Source: Anaerolineaceae bacterium (GTDB lineage: Bacteria; Chloroflexota; Anaerolineae; Anaerolineales; Anaerolineaceae). Taken from it: DNA of 5,110 nucleotides. Shown one piece after another: positions 1 to 4,820 of this stretch (positions within the stretch are counted from its first letter, which is position 1; each line of letters begins with the position of its first letter). Under the pieces are notes generated by a model. That model saw only the letters and a program-made list of their open reading frames with translations. It was not told where the DNA came from and made no database searches. The translations under genes and the position numbers were made by a program. Location of the stretch: NCBI GenBank assembly GCA_028699715.1, contig JAQVUC010000105.1:1-5110 (forward strand), read 5' to 3'.

Positions 1-228
1 ATGCGCTAAGGTGAGTCCCCGTGTGCGGTAGCCGTTACGATACGTTTGGCGTTCTTCACTTCGTTCGTACAATCCTGCTCCTATCTGGCTTTCTGCCTCC
101 GCGTTCAATACCGCGTTAAAGACCCGTTCGAGTAGTTGGCGAAGGGCATCGCTATACCCTTTTTCGCCATCTCCCAGCATCAGGTCTTTCAAAATCCCGT
201 CATCCAGTGTAAAATTCAATTGAGCCAT
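1..228 (-). CDS. IS256-family (mutator-type) transposase, N-terminal 76 residues
   Basis: The first 76 codons of a transposase that continues beyond the left edge. IS256/Mutator transposases are DDE enzymes that cut and rejoin the inverted repeats of their own element. The visible part begins MAQLNFTLDDGILKDLMLGD and continues with ALRQLLERVFNAVLNAEAE, QIGAGLYERSERRQTYRNGYRTRGL. The last segment is the conserved 'ER...R..YRNGYR.R' N-terminal signature of the family, and it lies before the catalytic domain. All catalytic DDE residues would be to the left of the window. The start is fixed by a strong AAGGAGGAG Shine-Dalgarno on the minus strand at 235-243, about six bases upstream of the ATG. 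No frameshift is seen in this part, so the transposase may be intact, but activity cannot be judged. Confidence 0.9.
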   Translation of the reverse strand, partial: MAQLNFTLDDGILKDLMLGDGEKGYSDALRQLLERVFNAVLNAEAESQIGAGLYERSEERQTYRNGYRTRGLTLAH

Positions 229-333
229 CTAATTCTCCTCCTTCGATGTTTTTCATTAACCACATTCTACAGGAAGGGGATGAGGTGGCTCTTTTTGTGC
301 CAAGCAATTTACACCACTTTATAGGACACTATC
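1..333 (-). mobile_element. IS256-family insertion sequence, 5' end only
   Basis: This is the transposase-proximal end of an IS256-type element that runs out of the window on the left. The outer end is at about 329-333. Read on the minus strand it begins GATAGTGTCCTATAAAGTGG and continues TGTAAATTG, which has the look of IS256-group terminal inverted repeats (TGTCCTA...GTGTAAA). A leader of about 100 nt without a gene then precedes the transposase start at 228. The element interrupts the small membrane-protein gene starting at 387. The other end and the 8-9 bp target duplication usual for this family lie outside the window, so the exact border is uncertain by a few bases. Confidence 0.8.
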
Positions 334-387
334 GCCCACCATGGCAGCCACAGCATAAATCATGGCAAGTTTGATATATTTCTTCAT
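334..387 (-). pseudogene. DUF2871-like small membrane protein, interrupted by IS256-type insertion
   Basis: An ATG at 385-387 (minus) with a good AGGAG Shine-Dalgarno at 396-400 opens a frame reading MKKYIKLAMIYAVAAMVG. After this it enters the insertion sequence and stops at 319-321. The peptide is the start of a hydrophobic segment. From memory it matches the beginning of DUF2871 proteins, small multi-spanning membrane proteins of unknown function whose N-terminus runs MKKY....IYA.AAMVGGVFYREFTK. Here the match breaks after the first G of 'VGG', at the first base of the insertion. About 18 native codons remain, so the product is certainly non-functional from this start. The 3' part of the gene should lie beyond the far end of the element. 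The family name is moderately sure; the disruption is well supported. Confidence 0.65.
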
Positions 388-395
388 TCTAAAAT

Positions 396-400
396 CTCCT
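396..400 (-). promoter_or_regulatory. Ribosome binding site of the interrupted DUF2871-like gene
   Basis: Minus-strand AGGAG followed eight bases later by ATG (387). This is what shows that the short peptide at 334-387 is the remnant of a real gene start rather than a chance frame. Confidence 0.6.
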
Positions 401-535
401 TTTCATCATAAAAAATCTGATTAGCTTTCCACACAGATGCCCGTTTTTATCAAGGCGATAAAGTGCCAAAGCGTTTCTATTTTAGCATCATATAAACCTT
501 TCTTCCCACCAATCTCCCATCATACAGCCACTCAA

Positions 536-544
536 TGGTATGAT
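536..544 (+). promoter_or_regulatory. Candidate extended -10 promoter for the lipoprotein gene
   Basis: TGGTATGAT fits the extended -10 pattern TGnTATnAT. No good -35 hexamer lies 16-18 bases upstream, which is tolerated for extended -10 promoters. Transcription would begin near 551 and leave a leader of roughly 55 bases containing a small CCTCAT/ATGAGG hairpin. It is based on one short motif only. Confidence 0.35.
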
Positions 545-594
545 TAAGCCCAAGATAAGCCTCATAAGGAATGAGGGGCATCAAATTTATTTTT

Positions 595-598
595 GGAG
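595..598 (+). promoter_or_regulatory. Ribosome binding site deciding the lipoprotein start
   Basis: GGAG seven bases upstream of the ATG at 606. The alternative in-frame ATG at 540 has no such site and would put 22 polar residues in front of the signal peptide, so 606 is chosen. Confidence 0.7.
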
Positions 599-605
599 AC
601 AGACC

Positions 606-1217
606 ATGAAAAAGCTTATCGTTTTTATCACTATCGCCTTATTGATCTTTGGCATAAGCGCTTGTTCACCTGCAAATAAGGGCGATGACGCCAGCACAAT
701 AGACAAGATTACAGATCTCAGCAATGAAAATGACACCACGAAAACAGACTCAAAAGAGAAAGTGAAAATCAATCCAGACGAGCTAAGCGATCCAACAGAC
801 TTGCCTGAGCCGGAGGAAGAGGAATTCACCGCCACTCTGAGCCCCTTTGAAGAAAAGATAGAGCGGGCAAAAAGCTTATTTGAGAGCCTTCTTGAAAAAG
901 AATACAAGGAAGAGTTGTACTTTTCTGTTTTTTCGGACGATGATGAAGTCATTGTAATCCAGCTGTTTTCCGACGCGGAGACTGAGTTAGGGCAAAAAAT
1001 TGAAGCATTCGAAGAGGATTTTGCCACAAATGGGACATTAAATAGTGAAAATCAGGCTGAGTGGGACGCAATCATTGAGACTTTCAATGATTTCTGCGCT
1101 CAGATAAAAGCAGATTTCCCTGACTTCAAGTATTTTCAAATCCTATCGCATACAGACGGCCAGGTACGATTGCAGATCAACAAAGATTTGCTCATAAGCA
1201 ACTTTTTTGTTAAATAG
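606..1217 (+). CDS. Putative lipoprotein of unknown function
   Basis: A 203-residue predicted membrane-anchored lipoprotein. Residues 1-20 form a type II signal peptide: MKK, a hydrophobic core, and the lipobox ISAC with the lipidated cysteine at 20. Residues 21 to about 80 are a low-complexity, strongly acidic, Thr/Ser/Asp/Glu/Lys-rich linker ending in PEPEEEE (67-73), probably a flexible tether. Residues 81-203 look folded: an amphipathic Glu/Lys-rich helix (FEEKIERAKSLFESLLEKEY), a strand pair (LYFSVF...EVIVIQLF), a long helical stretch including WDAIIETFNDFCAQIKADF, and a final strand pair (YFQILSH...VRLQIN). This alternating pattern suggests a small alpha/beta domain, but I recognise no family and no catalytic motif. 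It stands alone, with leuS converging on it. Base composition is more AT-rich than leuS. A surface sensor or binding role is only a guess. Confidence 0.8.
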   Translation: MKKLIVFITIALLIFGISACSPANKGDDASTIDKITDLSNENDTTKTDSKEKVKINPDELSDPTDLPEPEEEEFTATLSPFEEKIERAKSLFESLLEKEYKEELYFSVFSDDDEVIVIQLFSDAETELGQKIEAFEEDFATNGTLNSENQAEWDAIIETFNDFCAQIKADFPDFKYFQILSHTDGQVRLQINKDLLISNFFVK

Positions 1218-1235
1218 CTTCAAGCACGAAGATCT

Positions 1236-1257
1236 GCTTCAAACAGGTTGAGGCTTT
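1236..1257 (+). terminator. Weak candidate terminator after the lipoprotein gene
   Basis: GCTTCAA (1236-1242) can pair with TTGAGGC (1248-1254) around a five-base loop, with one G-U pair, followed by TTTGATTT. It starts 18 bases after the stop codon. The stem is short and the T-run broken, so the stronger hairpin at 1323-1350 may be the real end of this transcript. Confidence 0.3.
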
Positions 1258-1322
1258 GATTTATGGTGCTTTTTCGGCATTTAGACAATCTTAGGTATTA
1301 GCCATTCAGCTTTGTAAAGCAA

Positions 1323-1357
1323 AAATCCCGCCGGGTTTCCGACGGGATTTCATTTTT
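1323..1357. terminator. Bidirectional rho-independent terminator between converging genes
   Basis: The arms AAATCCCGCCGG (1323-1334) and CCGACGGGATTT (1339-1350) form a 12-bp stem with one mismatch and a four-base loop. On the plus strand it is followed by CATTTTT. On the minus strand the A-run at 1321-1325 gives a T-run after the stem. It lies about 20 bases beyond the leuS stop, so it primarily ends leuS, but it can also stop rightward transcription from the lipoprotein gene. Confidence 0.85.
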
Positions 1358-1369
1358 CAGTGTTTCTTC

Positions 1370-3700
1370 CTAAATCACCACGTTGACCAATTTACCCGGC
1401 ACGACGATGACCTTTCGGATGGTCTTGCCTTCCAGCGCTTCCTGGATCACCGGGCTGCTAAGAGCAGTGGCGCGGGCTTGCTCATCACTAAACCCTGGGC
1501 TGAGCATAATCCGATCCCGCAGTTTGCCATTGATCTGCACCACCAGCGTGATTTTATCCTCCACACAAGCTTCCTCGTCCACCTCAGGCCAGGCCTGCTG
1601 GTGCACGCTGTAGCCATAGCCCAACTTTTGCCACAGTTCCTCGGCGATATGGGGCGTAACCGGTGCCATCATCAGCAGATACAAGCGCACAGCCTCGTTC
1701 CAAGCATCACTGCCCCACGCGCCTGCGTTTTTGGCGCGTGCCATCTCGTTCAAAAGCTCCATCAAACTGGAAACGATGGTGTTGAACTCGAAGTTTTCAA
1801 AGTCCCAGGTGATCGATTTGAGCGTTTGGTGCGCCTTGCGCCTTAGCGCGCGCAGGGTTTGTTCGGTGGCGCCTTCTTCAGCCGGCTCCTGGAACATGTA
1901 CCAAACGCGCCGCAACCAGCGCGCGTTACCCTCGATGCCGGTGCTCGACCAGGGGCCACCCATCTGCCAGCGCGAGAAGAAAATCAAATAAGCGCGTACG
2001 GTGTCAGCGCCATAACGCGCCACGAGTTCATCCGGCGCGATCACGTTGCCTCGACTCTTGCTCATTTTTTCGCCATCTTCCCCCAGCACCATGCCCTGAT
2101 TGCGCAGCTGCAACATGGGCTCGTCGCCGGTCAGCACGCCAATATCACGCGCGGCTTTATGGAAGAAGCGGGTATAAATGAGGTGCATGGTGGCATGCTC
2201 GATGCCGCCGGTATAAGTGTCCACAGGCATCCAGTAGCGGAAGGCGTCCGGGTCGAAGGGGCCTTCATTATAGTGCGGGCTGAGGTAGCGCAAGTGATAC
2301 CACGAAGAGCACATAAAGGTGTCCATGGTGTCGGTTTCGCGCTCGGCCTGGCCGCCACACTTGGGGCAGCTCACAAAACGCCAGTCGGGATGCAGCTTAA
2401 GCGGGCTTTCGCCGGTTGGCAACCACTCGACATCGTCAGGCCGCAGTACGGGCAGCTGGTCTTCAGGCGCGGGAACGGTACCGCAACTGGAACAGTAAAT
2501 CACCGGGATAGGCGCGCCCCAATAGCGTTGGCGGCTCACCAGCCAATCATGCAGGCGATAGTTCACCGCGCGTTCGCCAATACCATGTTCTTCAACATAA
2601 GCCAACGCGGTTTCAAAGCTTTCTTCAGCCGGCGTACCGGTTAGGGGGCCGCTATTGACCATCGCGCCACTGGCTTGCACCGACTCGGTCATCTCCTCAG
2701 GGGCGGGCAATTCAAGCCCCTCCGGTTGGATGACGATCTTAATCGGCAATTCAAAAGCGCGAGCAAATTCAAAGTCGCGCTGGTCGTGCGCCGGCACGGC
2801 CATAATCGCGCCGCTGCCGTAGCTCATCAACACATAATCGGCAATCCAAATTGGAATATGCTCGCCAGAAGCGGGGTTGACGGCATAGCCACCGGTGAAA
2901 ACGCCGGTTTTTTCGCGGTCGGTCGACTCGCGCTGCATGTCCGATTGGTTTTTAGCCTGAATTTGGTAAGCTTCCACTTCGGCGCGCTGGGCGTCCGTAG
3001 TCACTTTTGCCACCAAGGGATGCTCTGGCGAAAGTACCATGAAACTCACGCCCCACAAAGTGTCAGGGCGGGTGGTAAAGACCTCGATCGGGTCGCCGGC
3101 TTCGGTGTGGAAGACGACGTTGGCGCCTTCAGATTTGCCAATCCACTTGCGCTGCAAGGTCTTGACATGCTCGGGCCAGTCCAGTTGGCTGTAGTCCAAA
3201 AGCTCTTCGGCATAAGCCGTGGTTCTAAAAAACCATTGTTTGAGGTCCTTGCGGATGACAGGCGTTTCGCAGCGTTCGCAATGGCGGTCTTCGCCTTGCA
3301 CCTGCTCACGCGCCAAGGTGGTGTTACAGCTGGGGCAAAAGTCGACCGGCGACATGCGTTGGTAAGCCAAGCCGGCTTCCAGGAATTGCAGGAACCACCA
3401 CTGCGTCCAGCGGTAATATTCGGGGTCGGCGGTGATAAGCTCGGCGCGCCAGTCAAAACTGTTGCCCATCATGCGCAGCTGTTTGTCCATGCGCTCGATG
3501 TTGGCATAGGTCCACTCTTTGGGGTGGATGCTGCGCTTGATGGCGGCGTTTTCGGCGGGGAGGCCAAAGGCGTCATGACCGATGGGAAAGAAAACGTTAT
3601 AGCCGCGCATGCGCATAAAACGCGCGCGGGTGTCGGGCGGGGTCATGGCATACCAGTGGCCGATGTGAAGGTCGCCGGATGGGTAAGCAAACATGGTCAA
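1370..3700 (-). CDS. leuS: Leucyl-tRNA synthetase, N-terminally truncated
   Basis: Class I aminoacyl-tRNA synthetase that charges tRNA-Leu with leucine in the cytoplasm. Counting from a TTG at 3700 (776 residues): catalytic signature HIGH at 12-15; Zn-type cysteines C122/C125 and C141/C144; CP1 editing domain with TTRPDT (209-214) and the editing aspartate in HDQRD (305-309); a second Cys set C403/C406 and C445/C448; KMSKS at 545-549; then the anticodon-binding domain and a C-terminus ending in PGKLVNVVI, typical of a complete enzyme. Full LeuRS has about 40 more N-terminal residues. The leuS frame is recognisable only back to PKHYAL (about 3715), and a TGA follows at 3716-3718. Beyond that the DNA is the permease gene. 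The TTG has no Shine-Dalgarno, so no genuine start exists here. In this form the gene is a fragment and probably non-functional, although the identity as leuS is secure. The terminator at 1323-1350 ends it. Confidence 0.93.
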   Translation of the reverse strand: MTMFAYPSGDLHIGHWYAMTPPDTRARFMRMRGYNVFFPIGHDAFGLPAENAAIKRSIHPKEWTYANIERMDKQLRMMGNSFDWRAELITADPEYYRWTQWWFLQFLEAGLAYQRMSPVDFCPSCNTTLAREQVQGEDRHCERCETPVIRKDLKQWFFRTTAYAEELLDYSQLDWPEHVKTLQRKWIGKSEGANVVFHTEAGDPIEVFTTRPDTLWGVSFMVLSPEHPLVAKVTTDAQRAEVEAYQIQAKNQSDMQRESTDREKTGVFTGGYAVNPASGEHIPIWIADYVLMSYGSGAIMAVPAHDQRDFEFARAFELPIKIVIQPEGLELPAPEEMTESVQASGAMVNSGPLTGTPAEESFETALAYVEEHGIGERAVNYRLHDWLVSRQRYWGAPIPVIYCSSCGTVPAPEDQLPVLRPDDVEWLPTGESPLKLHPDWRFVSCPKCGGQAERETDTMDTFMCSSWYHLRYLSPHYNEGPFDPDAFRYWMPVDTYTGGIEHATMHLIYTRFFHKAARDIGVLTGDEPMLQLRNQGMVLGEDGEKMSKSRGNVIAPDELVARYGADTVRAYLIFFSRWQMGGPWSSTGIEGNARWLRRVWYMFQEPAEEGATEQTLRALRRKAHQTLKSITWDFENFEFNTIVSSLMELLNEMARAKNAGAWGSDAWNEAVRLYLLMMAPVTPHIAEELWQKLGYGYSVHQQAWPEVDEEACVEDKITLVVQINGKLRDRIMLSPGFSDEQARATALSSPVIQEALEGKTIRKVIVVPGKLVNVVI

Positions 3701-4532
3701 GGCGTAATGCTTGGGTCAGTGCGGTTTCTGAGCCAGCCAGTTCGTTATAGGGCACCGTACCAATGGTCACATAAGCCACAGAGCTGTAAATCACGGCGGT
3801 CAATGCCAGACTGGCCAAAATACCGATGGGGATGTTTTTACTGGGGTTGACAATTTCTTCGGCGTCATCCGCGATGACCTCAAAGCCCACATAAGCGTTA
3901 TAAATCAAAGCAATCGTGGTCAGCATCCGCGCTAAATGAGCTGCCGTACTTTGATTTTCCAGAACCGCGCGGCCAGAGTTGAAGACCTCCTGGCTAAAAC
4001 CAAACTCACTGGTAAGCCCTTTGACGATATAAGTGATCAGAACAGTCAGCAAGAACATACCCAAAATGAGCTGCAAGTTTCCGGCTTTTGAGACACCGCG
4101 AATGTGCAAAATGCCCATGACGGTGATGACGGTGAGGGCTACCAGCGTGATGGTAAGGTGGTTTTTGGCGACACCAGGCACAAGCACAGATAGCGAATAG
4201 GCAAAACCGACCGAGCTTAAAGCGGCATAAAAAGCACTCGACAGACAATCCAGCGAGCCAACCACAAAATGCAACCAGCCCTTGCCAAAGGCTTCGCCGA
4301 TGTAGGTCATCGCGCCACCACTAAAGGGGAAGAAGGTCGCCAGTTCACAATAATTGAGGGCAATGCTCAGGGTCAAAAAACCACCGATGATCAGTGCGAG
4401 CACCGTCTCGGGGCCGGCGATGCCAGCGGCATGACCGGTGAGCACAAAGATTTCCGCGGCAATCGTGCCGGCAGCGCCAAGCATAATCACTTGGCCAAGA
4501 TTGAGTTGGCGTTTAAGTTTTCGTTGAGCCAT
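3597..4532 (-). CDS. APC-superfamily amino acid permease, C-terminally truncated, with out-of-frame tail
   Basis: Inner-membrane amino acid transporter of the APC superfamily (12-14 helices expected, substrate unknown). The start at 4532 is preferred over an in-frame TTG at 4544 because GGGAG lies five bases upstream of it. Visible features: the unwound first-helix region (GAAGTIAAEIFVLTG, 19-33, then AGP), PFSGGAMTYIGEAFG (69-83), several hydrophobic helices, and the family hallmark GFEVIADDAEEIVNPSKNIP (216-235). Native sequence runs to about residue 274 (SETALTQ), which would leave roughly eight transmembrane segments. From there to the stop at 3597 the 37 residues are leuS DNA read in the wrong frame and are hydrophilic, Pro/His/Arg-rich. 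Full-length relatives have well over 400 residues, so the product should be inactive. It reads towards leuS and would share its transcript. Confidence 0.85.
   Translation of the reverse strand: MAQRKLKRQLNLGQVIMLGAAGTIAAEIFVLTGHAAGIAGPETVLALIIGGFLTLSIALNYCELATFFPFSGGAMTYIGEAFGKGWLHFVVGSLDCLSSAFYAALSSVGFAYSLSVLVPGVAKNHLTITLVALTVITVMGILHIRGVSKAGNLQLILGMFLLTVLITYIVKGLTSEFGFSQEVFNSGRAVLENQSTAAHLARMLTTIALIYNAYVGFEVIADDAEEIVNPSKNIPIGILASLALTAVIYSSVAYVTIGTVPYNELAGSETALTQALRLDHVCLPIRRPSHRPLVCHDPARHPRAFYAHARL
3709..3718 (-). other. Junction between truncated permease and truncated leuS
   Basis: On the minus strand the bases ACCCAAGC can be read both as the permease end (ACC CAA GC.., Thr-Gln-Ala) and as the leuS beginning (CCC AAG C.., Pro-Lys-His). 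To the left of this point in the minus-strand reading only the permease frame makes family sense, and to the right only leuS does. The shared bases suggest a short microhomology of about 7-8 nt, but the parents are not visible, so the exact breakpoint cannot be fixed. Confidence 0.75.
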
Positions 4533-4537
4533 ACTAA

Positions 4538-4542
4538 CTCCC
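4538..4542 (-). promoter_or_regulatory. Ribosome binding site of the permease gene
   Basis: Minus-strand GGGAG ends six bases before the ATG at 4532. It overlaps the alternative TTG codon at 4544-4542, which makes the upstream start unlikely. Confidence 0.65.
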
Positions 4543-4685
4543 AAAAGGCCTTGAATGAGGGTCTTTCCTTGAAATAAGTTATCGTAATTTTACTCTGATT
4601 TATTTCTTTTGAGGAGATAATTTTTGACCATAGTTATGCTGGATAAGCAATCCTGCACCTTTTCTTTACAGACTGAAACGGGCAC

Positions 4686-4707
4686 AATCTCCTCTTTGCA
4701 GGAGATT
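4686..4707. repeat. Palindromic operator-like site 1 upstream of satD
   Basis: AATCTCCT - six bases - AGGAGATT, perfect 8-bp arms. First of three copies spaced exactly 28 bp apart. It could act as a protein-binding operator or, less likely given the lack of a T-run, as an RNA hairpin. Confidence 0.8.
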
Positions 4708-4713
4708 ATTTAG

Positions 4714-4735
4714 AATCTCCGTATAACAGGAGATT
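4714..4735. repeat. Palindromic operator-like site 2 upstream of satD
   Basis: AATCTCC - eight bases - GGAGATT, the same 22-bp overall length as its neighbours but with the innermost T-A pair lost (G..A). The central bases GTATAACA differ from the other copies, so the conserved part is the two arms. Confidence 0.8.
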
Positions 4736-4741
4736 AATAAT

Positions 4742-4763
4742 AATCTCCTCTCTACAGGAGATT
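4742..4763. repeat. Palindromic operator-like site 3, overlapping the satD -35 region
   Basis: AATCTCCT - six bases - AGGAGATT with perfect arms. It ends 15 bases before the TATAAT box at 4779, so it covers the place where a -35 hexamer should be. A protein bound here would contact or exclude RNA polymerase. Confidence 0.8.
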
Positions 4764-4778
4764 AATGAAGTCTTAAGG

Positions 4779-4784
4779 TATAAT
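4779..4784 (+). promoter_or_regulatory. -10 box of the satD promoter
   Basis: A perfect TATAAT lies 37 bases before the ATG and would start transcription near 4791, giving a leader of about 30 bases. At 17-base spacing the -35 position reads AGGAGA, a poor match to TTGACA, and is part of the third palindrome. The promoter may therefore depend on, or be blocked by, the protein that binds the palindromes. Confidence 0.6.
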
Positions 4785-4810
4785 GCTTGGTATGATAGGT
4801 TTTTGAAAAA

Positions 4811-4817
4811 GGAGGAG
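4811..4817 (+). promoter_or_regulatory. Ribosome binding site of satD
   Basis: GGAGGAG ending three bases before the ATG at 4821 (GGAGG core at 4811-4815, five bases of spacing). A near-ideal Shine-Dalgarno that fixes the start. Confidence 0.8.
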
Positions 4818-4820
4818 CGT

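Larger units (their letters stand above)
388..605. other. Intergenic region between the interrupted gene and the lipoprotein gene
   Basis: AT-rich spacer between divergently oriented starts. It holds the ribosome site of the leftward gene, a candidate extended -10 box for the rightward gene at 536-544, a 6-bp hairpin (CCTCAT/ATGAGG, 560-576) and the lipoprotein ribosome site at 595-598. I see no RNA gene, further reading frame or convincing promoter for the leftward gene. Confidence 0.6.

Noticed and set aside
136..324. A 62-codon plus-strand open frame over the insertion sequence end
   Set aside because: Antisense to the transposase start and the inverted repeat. No Shine-Dalgarno and no recognisable product.
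560..576. Hairpin CCTCAT/ATGAGG as a riboswitch in the lipoprotein leader
   Set aside because: A six-base-pair stem alone is within chance expectation. No recognisable aptamer or terminator pair.
540..605. Upstream in-frame ATG at 540 as the lipoprotein start
   Set aside because: No Shine-Dalgarno, and it would bury the signal peptide behind 22 residues. The ATG at 606 has GGAG and gives a standard lipoprotein leader.
587..1027. A minus-strand Ser-rich frame opposite the lipoprotein gene
   Set aside because: The serine runs are the complement of acidic and lysine codons of the lipoprotein linker. No start context.
1859..2644. A 261-codon plus-strand open frame opposite leuS
   Set aside because: A shadow of leuS: the minus strand carries KMSKS, GIEHA and Zn-cysteine motifs in the same stretch, while this frame shows none and has no ribosome site.
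3716..3718. TGA in the leuS frame as a recoded codon (readthrough or selenocysteine)
   Set aside because: The frame upstream of the TGA shows no LeuRS similarity. That DNA is clearly permease in another frame, so a truncation explains it better.
2675..3850. A long plus-strand open frame (391 codons) opposite leuS and the permease
   Set aside because: It is antisense to a well-recognised leuS frame, has no family-like motifs and crosses the gene junction. GC-rich codon bias on the other strand explains its openness.
4686..4763. CRISPR array
   Set aside because: Only three 22-bp units with 6-bp gaps and strong internal symmetry. Spacers are far too short, and there are no cas genes.
4686..4763. 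Terminators or attenuator hairpins upstream of satD
   Set aside because: The stems are only 7-8 bp, no T-run follows any of them, and they lie upstream of the -10 box, so they would not be in the satD transcript.
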